Below, in pieces: positions 37,690-50,007 of a stretch of 64,000 nt of DNA (its first letter is position 1; each line of letters begins with the position of its first letter). This DNA comes from Oopsacas minuta (taxonomy: Eukaryota; Porifera; Hexactinellida; Lyssacinosida; Leucopsacidae): positions 449,220-513,219 of the forward strand of contig JAKMXF010000077.1 of the NCBI GenBank assembly GCA_024704765.1, read 5' to 3'. Under the pieces are notes generated by a model that was not told the origin of the DNA, searched no databases, and was given only the letters and a program-made list of their open reading frames with translations. A program made the translations under genes and the position numbers.

Positions 37690-38145
37690 CATTGATATTG
37701 ATCAAATATCAACATGTTTACGATTGCGTCACAATGGTTAGAGAAATTGTATCAAAATGTATCACAATGGTATGGGAAATTGAGCATGTAGTACATATTG
37801 GTGGGACTAAATTGACTAAATGCCCAACACAATCGAGTTGTAAGTTGATATTGGCCAAAGAATATGCCATCCTTGGTAGCTAGTATTCAATAACGTGACA
37901 ACTTAATGATTACAAAATATATCTGTTATTTATAAACATCCTTTAATCATTTGATATTTATCCAGAAATCGATTACTCAAACCAGATTGTTCATCAAAAC
38001 ATTAAAATGAGTGGTTTTCTAATAACTCACCGCCATTATAACCAAACTGATGATGTCATTTGAAACTGGGAATAGTTTAGCAAGTAATTTGTGTTGATTA
38101 ATAATTATCAATAATACATTTCCATGAGCCAAAATACCAATTCGA
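37690..38145 (+). repeat. Dispersed repeat family A, copy 4
   Basis: Contains ACGATTGCGTCACAATGGTT (compare GGATTACGTCACAATGGTAC at 25270) and the tail GATGATGTCATTTGAAACTG, then TTATCAATAATACATTTCCA and GAGCCAAAATACC, matching 34297-34385 and 5355-5440. The arms of the palindrome are badly decayed. The 63-codon frame inside (37692-37883) is probably incidental. Confidence 0.5.
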
Positions 38146-38839
38146 GATAATCAAGAATTTTAAAAGTGTTATTGAAGTTTAACAGACTTGAAGTAACACA
38201 CTATGCAGGAAAGTATGGTTAGTGAACAGGCTATAATTATGTAGATTATGAGATCAAGATTTATTATTGGGGTATGGAAAGTCAGGTAAGTAACCTAATG
38301 CGCCAAAGGTATTGGAACACCAGGCCAGAATTGACCCCTGGTCCAAAGGGATGTCACCTTAATTGTATAGGATAGAGATGATATAAACAACATAGAACTT
38401 AAATCTATCATAAACAACGAATGATAAAAAGCACTTAATCTACTTTCTGGTTTTACAATAGAATCTATCAACGTATTATTACATTGTGTCACTTTGCCAC
38501 AAGTGGTACAAGGTTCCAAAACTTTGGACCAGACAGTTTACTATTAAACATAATTGTAACGATTATCGTGTTGTAAGGAAATATTGACAAACAAATGCAA
38601 TCTATGGTCTAACAAGAACTAGCCAACTTTATGATGAAAATATTGAATATTTGTATAAATATATACTTCGAACATTCGTAATTTAACTATTTATTCAAAG
38701 ATCTATATTTTGCTCTTAGAGTGGTGGAATTTGGAGCATTTCATCCAACAAATCAGTTTATTAGGCGATCAGATAACGTCTTTTCGGACAAAAATACAGT
38801 AGACCCTTGTTAATAGGTACACCAGGGGACTGCCAAAAT

Positions 38840-40530
38840 CAGGGGCGTCGGAAGTTGGCATTTCATGGGGGATTTAATGATAAGAATGCATGAATAATAA
38901 CACCCAATTTAGTAATCTAGATAGTCCATTTAGAGCTTTGGCAATCTCCCAAACTTCTCTTCACGGTGTTTAACATTTATGAACGCACTTGTTATCTTCA
39001 TACTGTCTATCTTAGCAGATTTCTCATTCTCGATTGCCAGAATCGATAGTCGTGTCAATCTTGACTGAGTCATAGTGGACCTAAGCCATGTATTGAGTCG
39101 GTGAAGTACACTAAGGCTTTGCACTGCACTGGTTCCGGAGACTCCCAACACTAGCAAAATTATTACTAACCGTGTAACATTAAGAAGCATATTTCTAACC
39201 TCTTTAGCTAATGACTTGTACATTGAAAAGAACGATGTGGTGGATGTGGTGGATGAAACTGTTAATCTTACAGACTTTTCTACACATTTCAACATCTGAA
39301 TTTCGAATTGTAAATCTTCTACTGAAGATACGTCATTTTTGTAAAATGTGTATACAGATGAAATCATACTATCTTGAATAACCTCTGCAGGTACCACTGA
39401 CAGAAAGTTTTTCAATATCACATATTATCCCCAAGTTTTCTTGTCGCAGGTATGTTTCATTTTATCGGTAAACCACCTAAATATGCTCGACAATGATCAT
39501 AGGGGGTTGCTTTCACACTGGATCATCACTTGTGAAATTAATGTCTTTCTCTATTCTTGAATTTCTTCTGGTGGATGAAGATCTTATTCTTCAGAAAATT
39601 TAGCAAGCTTAATAATTATCAATAAAGTGAGTGCCCTACATTCTAAAATAAATTAGTTCATCAATGACATGGTTTCCCACTTTCAATTTACCAAAGACTG
39701 TTGCTTCTTTAGATTGTAGTTCCTTCGATACATTTCTACCCGTTTGAAAATTGGAAGAAGCAAGATGAATAGATAGAAGAGTCTAAAAATGAGCAAGCCT
39801 CGGAATGAAACCTCGTGCAGTAGCTCCTGTTTTGGCACTGCAGTAATGCATCACTTTAAGTAGAACATCGTATACGTCTTGAATTGCTGCTAATAGACTC
39901 CTACGAAGTATCCAACTATTTGGACAAGTGCTCGACGGACAGATAAATTCAATTCATCGTCTGGAAGAAGCCCCTTGTGCAATTGCTTCACTAATTCGTA
40001 TCTTTTACGCTGTCAAGTAGGAAATTTGATAAGGAATTCAAACACTACATCAAGGCAATTGTCCAATGAGTACTTAAAATCAAATGTTGAAGATCCGAAT
40101 TAACCCCGTGGTTTATACAATGCACGAAAAGAACTTCTGCAACAATATTCTAGATTAGGATTTTACACCTTTATGAATACCTGTCATATTTGCTGCCCAA
40201 TCGTATACTTAAGCACAACAGTATGCAATATTTATGTTGAGTCGCAGAAGCTATCCATTATTGCAGATACGATCTTTTCCCCAGTAGTCAAAGACATTGT
40301 GGCTAAACCGAGAAAGTATTCATTTATAGTGAAGTCGGAAGCTACACATCTAAGGATCAACCATTGCGGTTCTTGTCCTGTAATATCAGTAGTTCCATCG
40401 GAACATATCATGAAGAACTTACATCTCTTGAATTCTGCAGCAATTGGTCGTTGAACATCATGAGCTAATAGCTGCATGATTTCTTTCTGAATATCTGGTT
40501 ACATATATTCCAAACAGTTGAATGAAAGAC
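38840..40530 (-). pseudogene. hAT transposase pseudogene, ZMYM1-like, C-terminal two thirds
   Basis: Read on the minus strand, from 40530 downward. 40530-40232 carries LLAHDVQRPIAAEFKR and KFFMICSDGTTDITGQE, the start of the hAT catalytic core with its first aspartate region. Around 40139-40080 the sequence VHCINHGVNSDLQH matches the family's HCxxHxxNLxLQ block. After many stops, the 163-codon frame 39421-38930 ends with LNTWLRSTMTQSRLTRLSIL, the conserved end of the dimerisation segment. The word CAGGGGCGTCGGAAG at 38840 lies just beyond and is typical of hAT ends. The gene is broken by multiple frameshifts. Its expected N-terminal part is not on this strand. A matching N-terminal part lies on the opposite strand from 40766. 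Confidence 0.72.
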
Positions 40531-40765
40531 ACTTCGCCAAACTAGTACTATCAATTGAACGCAGTTTTATCAGCTTACATAATAACCGGAGTCTGTAACA
40601 TGGCCTCAAACAGGTACGGATCTATCGGTGGGATTCGGGGGGTGCTCACCTCCCAACTATTCATGTGCCTGTTTAGGGTGTTGGAAAATTATTTGTTAAT
40701 ACATAAATTTTTATATTCTCTAATTATATCAATTTAATCACAAATTATTCAATCATATTAACTTA

Positions 40766-41510
40766 ATGAAAAGACAAAGTCTTGAAAATTTCTTTGTAAC
40801 TGCGACTACTATTAACAACCTCTCTCTAACTAGTCAAAGATCCTCGGAAGACTCCTCACTTGATGAAAATCCGGTTTGGCAAGGCTGTATGGATTCAAGT
40901 CAAACGGAACAAGCATAATCCATGGGAACATACAATGTAACCAACCCTAATGAAATTCCATCCTTGTATTTACAAATCCCTATGGATATAGGTACCAAGG
41001 ACACTGGTCCTACCCAGCCAATTCTCTCTTCGTACTCCAGGAAGATATTTGATAATAAATTTAAAAATCGCGAGTGTAATAGTTTCAGAATGGTTGGTAT
41101 GATATTCACCTTTGGATTAACTATAGTATTCCATAGAATCAGATATATCGGTTCACGTGCGTATATTTTAGTCCTTACAAACGAGAAACAATTTTACTAA
41201 AAACGGTTCTGATAATTGGGGAAAAGCAAATCTGAAGGACAAAGGGCTAGGTAAACATAATACATCATCGGAGCATATAACTAGAGTAATTTAGTGGCAA
41301 GAATATACAGAAAAAATATTACATAAACACATTTCGATTGCATTAAGGTTGAATCTGCATAGGTTAGATATAATGAAGAATAGTGTTATATATTTTAACA
41401 TCTTATTGGAATATAAACGTTACTTCTGTGTACAAGAAATACCTTTTAGAGGGGATGACGAGATCAACGAGAATTATAAGACACTGTTCAAAAGATAGCA
41501 TATTTGATGG
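40766..41510 (+). pseudogene. hAT transposase pseudogene, ZMYM1-like, N-terminal part
   Basis: Plus-strand gene start at 40766, reading MKRQSLENFFVTATT and then, after one stop, the frame at 40922 with DIGTKDTGPTQPILSSYSRK. The pattern DIGxxxxGPxQPxLxxYxR is the N-terminal hallmark of ZMYM1-like/TTF zinc-finger hAT proteins. In a shifted frame, WYDIHLWINYSIP and FTCVYFSPYKRE match the WYxxYxWLEYS and CFxCRxF zinc-binding blocks, though key cysteines are changed. Further on, NILLEYKRYFCVQEIPFRGD matches the family's KFLAxQxLPFRGHxE block (about 41400-41455). Several frameshifts and stops make it inactive. The catalytic core does not follow. G+C-rich GGGGGGTGCTCACCTCC at 40637 may be subterminal sequence of the same element. 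Confidence 0.68.
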
Positions 41511-44500
41511 ACTTCTTGTTATATTATAGTACACACAATATATATGGGAAATCAAGCAATTCTAGTCACATTAGGGCATAGGGCTGAAGATTATGATAGG
41601 CAGTCAATAACTGCAACTGATTTATATCATAAATTGGGTGATGGTAGATATATCCTTACCATCGTATTGTTCATATAATGTTAGCTATTTTAAACCAGCT
41701 CTCTCTTTACCTCTAATCAACGATTATCACTTGACATTATACAATTCACCAAATATCTGCGGTTAAGAAAACAAGCGAAGATCTAAATAATCCGCATATA
41801 TTATCAGATAATAATAAAGGTCGAGATACTAGGTGAAAATGTGCCGGAGCTTTGACAATAAATAACACCATGTATCGTATCAAAAATATTAATATTTCCA
41901 AAATTTTCCCTGCTGAATTTCGTAACAGTATCACCAATTAAGTACGAAATATGGTTTCATATGCGTTAGATAAGCGATTTTCAATCTCCAGAATCAACAT
42001 ATTGAAGGAACTGGACGGGGTAAATTCTTAAACTAAGGATTATTGAATTTTAGTATTCTGAAACAATTACTTGAACATTATTCTGAGGTTTTAAATATTA
42101 ACGAAATTCTCTACAAAGTGAGATATTGAAATACCATGCCTTTACTAAAGTTAATTCTGATTTAAAAACATCAATCCGGAATTCTATCCTAATGTCATGA
42201 AATTGATTAATTCCAAATTTGTGACACTTGATGATAGATACAGTATATTTGCTAATATCATGAGTTATTTGTACTTCGAATCAACTACAATTCACAACTT
42301 ATTAGACTGTTCAAGAAAATAAGTGTAGTTATAATCCTTTTATTACATGGTTAACAGATTACCTTTGAATGTTGGTTTCTTCGAAATACTAAATGTAAAA
42401 TATTTGCAAATTTGAAAATAATCGTATGGTATTAGAGCAATAGACTCAGAGAAAAATGGACAGTCAAGTAGTAACAGAGTAGATTTGAGTAATCAGGTTT
42501 TGTAGTAATATACCATATATAGTTTCTATTGCACAATTATAGAATGATGAAATGGCAGCAGAGGATAAAGGAAATGGAAGTGTGGCTCTCTATCTATGCA
42601 CACTATGAAACGAAAATATCCCTACTAGAGTTGTTGTTTAAAACAATAGCAAGCTCAAATCGTACAGTTATATACTATATATATATTATATTGTATGCAT
42701 ATTTAAAGCAAATTTAGAATTATCGTTCTCAGAAAAATAGGTATTAATCATTTGTATAAATATATATATTCCGTACATTATTTGGAAAAAGTAGCACCCG
42801 CGGTACAACTAGAGGAGAAAATATATCTCCAAACTCCTCCAAGTGTGGGGTGATTAGATCAAAATTAATGATGTATCTGGGTCATGTTAGTGAAGGTGTA
42901 TTGAGATTTTACGATTCATATCCAGAAAAAGAATAGATGTCCACAGGGGAAGGAAGGATATGAGAGGGATATTCTCTCCTTTTATTCCTCGTTTCCCAAC
43001 CCGCACAAAATAGGTTGTTTGAAATTCATTCTAATTGAATGCCTATACTTTTCGATTTATGTATAAAATTCGAAGAAAAACATCAAAAAAGGTGAGTTAT
43101 AATTGTGACGTCGGTAAATGTGCACCAAAGACTTAGAGACTTCCAAATTTTTCTAAGGATGAATAGAATCAGATACGAAATAGCAATACAATATTTGGGA
43201 CAGTTTAAACTAAGGGAAAGTAACCAACAACAATTAAACAAAACATAAACAACACAGGCGTAGGTCTGTTGTGTCGAATAGGTAAGTAGCCGAGCGCTCA
43301 CCTACTTCAAAGAGAGTAAAAAGGCTATAAAGTTTTTTAATGTATTTATAAGCTGCTTTGCACTACTTTAGCCATCAAACAAAGGCTAAAAAGATGATAC
43401 GAAAGCATTTAACGAAATTCATCATTTAGGATGTTTTGGGAGCAACGGGGATATATTTCTAAAAAACTCACTTTGTGGGAAGTCTAAGAAATATTATTTT
43501 TTAATTGAATCATCAAAGTATAACTTTTAATCGCATTGAGAAATCACGAAACGAAACGGCACAACATGCTTTAGTCAAATATCTTCAGAACTGAGAAAAA
43601 CCGTAGTATTCAATAGTAATCAAATTTATATGGTTGTAGAAAAGAAACTAAATTAATGAAGTAAAAACGAATTTCGAATTCAATAATAACTTTTCAGGTA
43701 ACTTTAATAGAAATTCTTCCCTCTTAGTTAAAATTCCTAAAATCAACAATGTAACTTGATCTATTTTGATTATCCGCAAAACAAATATTTTGATCAACAG
43801 GGACAGGGCATGTACTAATCCAGTAATTTAAAAAAACGTTATTTATACTAAAGAACAAAATAAGTTGAGCTGATCATCAATTGTTCACACCCTTAGAGAG
43901 ACAAAAAATCGAATAAACAAATATCAAGAAGTAAAAAGACAAATCATATGATTACTTATTATACACTTGAATTTAGAATGATATATTAATAAGATTTTAA
44001 GTAAAAAAGCAGCTGTCAAAATAACCCGGATTTTAACTGTATGCTGACTTCAATTCGATAATTGTATTAAGGATCAGAGATTGTGCAAATCTATCATATT
44101 TCCACCTAAAAGTCCAATGTGGAAAATTTAATATGATTAACATGTATATCATGTGTGCGTATATTTATTCTAAATATTCATCTATATGACAAATCGACCA
44201 ATAAGATTTTAAATAACTATATTTCCAAATAGTTCGATAGCATTGGGGCTAATATAGATGAATTCTAAAGTCGAGCGAATGTATATTCAAACACACTGCT
44301 CAACAGGAATGCATATAGATATCTGTTTGAATGTATTTGATTGGAGGAATTGGAAGATCCTCTGTGCTGATATTCAACATACAAGGGTATTTTTAGCATG
44401 GGGCGGACCAGTTGTATTCTTGGACGGAAATTTACATATTGGACCGAAGGGAAAGTCCAATTGTAACCTTTATGGAGTTCAAAAAATGAAATTATTTAAC

Positions 44501-45200
44501 ACTGCTCTGGCCAATTACAAGTTTTATGGTTGAAATTGAATCAATACCCATCAATATGCCCAATATCATCAAGTCATGATTAGGCGATCATTAGGGAGCG
44601 TATTCGCGTGTGTATTAGATATTTACTTGATTAACCTATCTGACAATGTTTGTTGACATAGTTCATACAAACACCATCAATCCTTTCTGAACATAGTTTT
44701 ACAGTCATACATAACAATATCATATAAAATAACATAAATTATCAAATTGATTTAAACACAAATGCTGATGGGGATGGACCAATTCTGATACCAGAATAAT
44801 ATATTACTGGTCTGAGTTACAATGGATCAATATTTTGGAGGTTCAGCACAAAAGTGTTGAGATATTACCCTATTAAATTCGTGCCGAAAGTGGTCTGAAC
44901 TGAACAAGTACAAATGATACCGCCACTAAGTAGGAAAAACGTAGATATTGCTAGTTTGACCGAATGAGCAGCAATAACATCTCAGTTTAGAGATGCAACG
45001 AACATGTTTGACATTCGATTTGTTGAGGTTACTATTTCATCCTTTATATGTCACAAATCCTACATGCGACACAAATGTATACATAAACCAATTTTGTTCT
45101 ATCTATGGTATATTTACCCTATAGTAACTCAGACAAGTAGAATTTGAAAAATGGCCCCGAATTTTAACAACTTAAATTGGCAATTTGTGAAATTTAACAA
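41511..45200. other. Non-coding A+T-rich stretch
   Basis: No gene is recognised. The first few hundred bases may be the badly decayed continuation of the hAT N-terminal part, but no motif can be read. The remainder has only short, A+T-driven frames. Confidence 0.4.
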
Positions 45201-45206
45201 TAACTC

Positions 45207-45266
45207 ATATTCCACAAGTATTTACACTAACCTATAACTTGTTAGTGTAAGTAATTGCGGAATCAG
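45207..45266. repeat. Long hairpin
   Basis: TTACACTAAC (45222-45231) and GTTAGTGTAA (45241-45250) form a perfect 10-bp stem with a 9-base loop. The pairing extends imperfectly outward through ATTCCACAAGTA and AATTGCGGAAT to about 23 bp per side. It could be a small foldback element or the core of a decayed MITE. No terminal target duplication is visible. Confidence 0.4.
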
Positions 45267-47690
45267 CAAAGACATCCCACATCCAACATTCAGAGGTTAC
45301 TGTGAAACCCGGCGTATATTAGGCAATGATCGAGAAATATAAGTATAGGTTTGTAAACTCACATTTATGAAACTTGCATTGATATAATCGTGAGAAAATT
45401 CTTCATAACCAGGGATGGGATGAATGATGACACGGCTATGATTATCTACAATAAAATAATCAGATCAGATCAGAAAGTAATATTATCTATGGTAAAAGGA
45501 AAATATATCAGCAATTTCGAAATACAATATATTCGATAACAATTATAAAACCTCAATTAGTTAGATTTGCTAACAGACTACTCAAATCAAAATAATTACG
45601 ATTATAAGGGATTAATCTATTAGAGTAAATATTTGAATATAACTGTAAATCTAACCAATGAACCAGACAGGATACTGGTTTCATCTCGGGGACCACCTTA
45701 GTTGTATCACAAAGTTTGTAAGGAAATTCAAGTACATCAAGGTATAAAGACATTACACAGGGGCAAGAAGATTAAACTAATGTAATTCTAATTGGCTAGC
45801 TTTCTAAAGGGTATCTGTACTCTAGAAACATTATAAAATTTCAAATGGTCGGGTCTTTTGTATACTTCACAGCGTTTCAGGATCATAGTGTAGATTACAA
45901 AAATGAAGCGAAAATTCAATAGATTTTAAGAAGCTCAACATACATTTGTAGAAAATTTGAGGTAATATAAAACTCTCCAAAATACTCCACTAGCTCCACT
46001 AGCAATTTCGCATATCAAATTTCACAACAAACATTGAGGCGAATTAAATCGGATATTAAATCAATGGGAAGATTCCAACGACTATACATTGGACATTGTA
46101 GAAACTCAATATAATGTCTGATTACCAGACGATCAAATAGCTGGTTGGATTCAATATATAGAACGAGACTCATTAGTAAAAAGCAACATCATTGAGGAAA
46201 TAAGACAACTTCTCGAATTGTTGTGAATTTTGTTTACTACAGAACTCAGGTTGCTTCACGTTATTCAGAATATATTAGATCTGGAAAGTTTAGTAAAGGG
46301 AAACTTCCAAATCAAGTGTTCTGAAAATGTTGATGATGATCCTGACGAGGCAGAAGGTAACACTATAGAACCTAATGGAGATACTTCCAGGAATGTTGCT
46401 CTGGGCAATTCCAAAATTTACAGAGCAAAAACAATTCGGTCAGAGTCATAATGCATGTTATTCCCCGGGAATCCTTGAATATAATTCACTTATTACATGC
46501 CATTGCTTCCCTTTACAGTGGCATTATTCAAATAAAGTAAGCATAATCGGTTTCAACTAACAGCAATCTAGAAGTCGAGAATTGGTTGAAAATAGTGAAA
46601 TATTGCATAAGAAATCAATAAATATTATCAGAGTTGCCCTAGTTGGTGACTTATATGATACATATTTACACGTATAAGGATAGATTGGCTTCATTTGAAT
46701 CAGCATTTCAACTATTGGGTGACAAAGTATTTAAAGTAAATGGACAAGTGTGAGAGGCTACTAATGAGGAGGAATCTAGAGAAATTCAGGGTAAAAGGAA
46801 GAGTAACAAGGATAGTTACATGTTTGATAAGTAAAGTGGAGAAAGTATTTGAGAAATACAGAGGATTCAATTTCGCGAAAGCTAAAATACAGCCAATCCT
46901 TCGAAGATAGATAAGAAATCCATCAAATTTCAGAGAAATTTTAAATTCGATGTCAAAAAAGCACAACCAATACCAGCTCAAATTGTTGAGAATATAACTG
47001 ACTTGGATATAGTTGTACTTGGGATAATTGACGTTATATTACCCCCCTTCAAGCATATAGCATTTTAGGACAGGATAGGTTTTGGAATATTTCAGGATTA
47101 CCGTCAATAAGTTCTCTACTATTATGTTAGATAACTGACAATAATAACTGGAGTAAGAAAAAAATCCATCTAAACGCACAAAACCATCATTAATTTTAAA
47201 TTTTCCAGGGGATGGAAATTGCATTTATCAAGTATCTAATACTTGAGTAAGGGACACATTTCCAAGAGATATCGAAGGGCAAAAGAATACATTAGTACAA
47301 GGGTCTCAAACTGAATTCGATCACGTGCCAAAATTGAATTTGTAAGCAATATCACAGGGTCAAATTGTGGCTAGGTAAATCTAGATCCTGGATCAAAGCT
47401 CCTGATGAGTTAGTTAGGCGATTAATAGATCCTTTACAAATGCTTGAATAAGCTAGTATTTCATTGCATAAGTATACATAACTACACTACTACCCTAACA
47501 TATAAGGAATCGGCATTATTTTTGACTACTTTTCTGGCACCTCTTCGATCCAACAAGATCTACAATGTTGGGAGAGATGGGTAACAATGCCAGTCGCACC
47601 ACTGAATCCAAATGGTCATTGGTTAGCCACGACCAGTGCGACGTTTTAACAGCCTTCATGAGTGAGAAGGATTGTTAATTCACATAAGTC
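45267..47690. other. Non-coding stretch
   Basis: No gene is recognised. Short frames at 46230-46560 and 46712-46981 have no motif. A single PGDGNC word near 47206 was noted and rejected as too little to call. Confidence 0.35.
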
Positions 47691-47699
47691 GCTCCAAGC

Positions 47700-49354
47700 A
47701 TACTTCTAATGTAGAATGCATGACTTTTCAGCTTTGGAAATGCTTTCTCATCCATTAATTGATAAAAAGCGATTAAGTCAACCTGTTGAAAGTGCGCTCT
47801 TCAACGGTTCATGATATTTGAGGTCAATCAGCTCCAATTGCACTGCACTATCTACACAACCCGCAACATTAATTGAGAAGGGATCCTCGAATAGGCGAAA
47901 TTCATGTTCATATTCTAGGAACACCTAGAAACGTCCTGAAAAGTGCTGGCTCAAGGTTTTAAGATTTAGTTTTAGCTTATTTCCATAAAGCTTACTTCTG
48001 GATTATCTTTAAGGAGTTTCGCCACAGAAGGGAGATGGCGAAAGTCATTATTTTCTGCCTGATTAATAAATAGAGAGAGCTTCTCCATGAAGCTTCATAC
48101 ATGGCTCCAAAGTTGCGAAATAAATTTCCCTCGGCCCTGGGGTTTGATATTTAGATCACTCAAATGACCTGTAATATCAGAGAGGCATGCAAAATCAAAC
48201 AACCAGTTTTTGTTATTCATCTGTTCAATCACATGTTCCCCATTTTTGGTTTTTAGGTTCTCATCTATTCTATAATAAAAATTCTAATTTCGGTGAACAG
48301 AACATTAAATCGCTGCAAAACATGCCCTCGACTCAACCAACGAACTTCACAATGACAGAGAATATCTCTGTATTGCGAATCCAGTTCCTTTAACTGTGCT
48401 TTAAATTGTCTAGGGTGAGTCCTTTTGCACGAATAAAGTTGATGACTTTGACAACAACATCCATCACATTCTGGTATTTGAGAGACTTTCCGCAGAGGGA
48501 CTCCTGGTGAATTATGCAAAGTAAGGAAAAACAGCGATGTCGAGGTGGGACCACCTGATCCAACAACAATTTCACAGCTCCTAACTCTTTCCCAATCATA
48601 TTAGGAACTACATCTGTTCCAATCGCAGAGAGAAGATTCTATGATGAACACGAAGTCGTGTTCCATGATTCTCTTAACAGTACCGTTGACATCTATTCCT
48701 TGAGTTCTCCCATCCATTAGGACAATCCAATGCTGTCCTCTTGGATTTCAAAAGGAGAGGAGGTACCCAAATATACACAGAAAGTTGTTCTGTGTCAGAG
48801 ACATCCGTACTGCCAGCAAATGCCAACGAGAAAGACTTGAAACTTTCGGATTTCTTCTGAAGTTGGTTTGTCAAGTCTATTCCCATTTCTGATATTCTGG
48901 ACGCCACGCTATTAGGGTTCAGATTGATTGTTGAGAATAGATTTTGTTGTTTCGGTGCAACCTCGGCGGCTGCAATTGCCAAGCAGTCTTTTACTATTTG
49001 ACCTTCCGTAAACGGCTCGAGTTCTTTTCGCAATAACCTCACATATACGATAACTAGCCCACATACATGCTTCACTTATTAGTTTTTGGGCGAGAACAAT
49101 GATTTCTGGGCTATTCTTTCTGTTATTAATCTTTCCACTGCTTCATCTCTAAACAACCCTGTGAATTCGTCATATCTCTTGCTGTGTTGCGTTTGGTAAT
49201 GACTGCGAAGATTGTACTCCTTGTTCACAGTACAATCGTAGGAACAAATAATACAAATAAGAAGACCTTTGGGACCTTACTCAAAAAAATATTTTATCGT
49301 CCAATCTTCATCAAACCCACGTTTCTCATTGTTAATCTTGCTTTTTCGCAACAT
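47700..49354 (-). pseudogene. hAT transposase pseudogene, GTF2IRD2-like, with BED finger
   Basis: Read on the minus strand from an ATG at 49354: MLRKSKINNEKRGFDEDWT then IKYFFE, followed by a BED-type zinc finger CIICSYDCTVNKEYNLRSHY and TQHSKRYDEF (C-x2-C then H-x4-H). Next, LEPFTEGQIVKDCLAIAA, SFSLAFAGSTDVSDTEQLSV (first catalytic region; the usual DES is altered to AGS), CIIHQESLCGKSLKYQNVMD and DILCHCEVRWLSRGHVLQRF follow in family order. About 48190-48135 gives LSDITGHLSDLNIKPQGR, and broken C-terminal sequence continues to about 47700. The order and spacing match GTF2IRD2-like/ZBED hAT proteins. In-frame stops (near 49284 and 49083) and several frameshifts show it is dead. The dimerisation segment and element ends were not found. 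Confidence 0.78.
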
Positions 49355-50007
49355 ATTGATAAAATCTAAAGACAAAAAATAATAACGTAGACAAACTCGG
49401 TTACTTTTTAAAACAAATATAATCTCACACAATTGGTTCATTTTTCTGAAATGAAACAAAACCATTTTAATGCATAAATGATACAAACATTCTATAATGT
49501 CATATGAAATATAAATTTTAGGCTGGATCTGAAATAAATGGAGAAACATAAAGGCAATCACGAACGAATACATGGTAGGTTTAAAAGATAATTAGTGTGA
49601 TACCAAAGTGCACATATATTGTTCCATCCATCAAGGCTTCGTGGGCCAAAAAAATTGAGCTTTCGGGCCACATCCGGCCTACGGGCCAGTAGTTTAAGAC
49701 CGCTACATTAGTAAGTCAAATATGAATATGGACAAAACATACGGTGGAGACATCAAGGTATTTTCTATAGCTCGTTTGTGAAATATAGACTGTTGGATAA
49801 GTACTACGAGATATAAATAGCTGAGTAGTAAGTTATTGTGGGCAAATATTTCTAGTAGGCTATAACTTCAACAATATTTAGTATTTTCCGCTGAAATTTT
49901 GACAACAGGGAATTAAAATAAAACCAAGATATTTGAAATATAAGATATCGAGAATGCATTAGCATTGGAAAATAAAACGTCATATAGAATTTTCAAAAAT
50001 ATTCAAA

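Noticed and set aside
40173-40454. 93-codon plus-strand frame
   Set aside because: Antisense shadow of the ZMYM1-like hAT catalytic segment, which reads sensibly on the minus strand.
46712-46981. 89-codon minus-strand frame with hydrophobic runs
   Set aside because: Composition is that of chance A+T-rich frames, with no conserved motif and no supporting context.
47190-47250. PGDGNCIYQ word suggesting an OTU cysteine protease
   Set aside because: Only one short motif fits; a stop follows within a few codons, and the later OTU blocks (including the catalytic histidine) could not be found on this strand.
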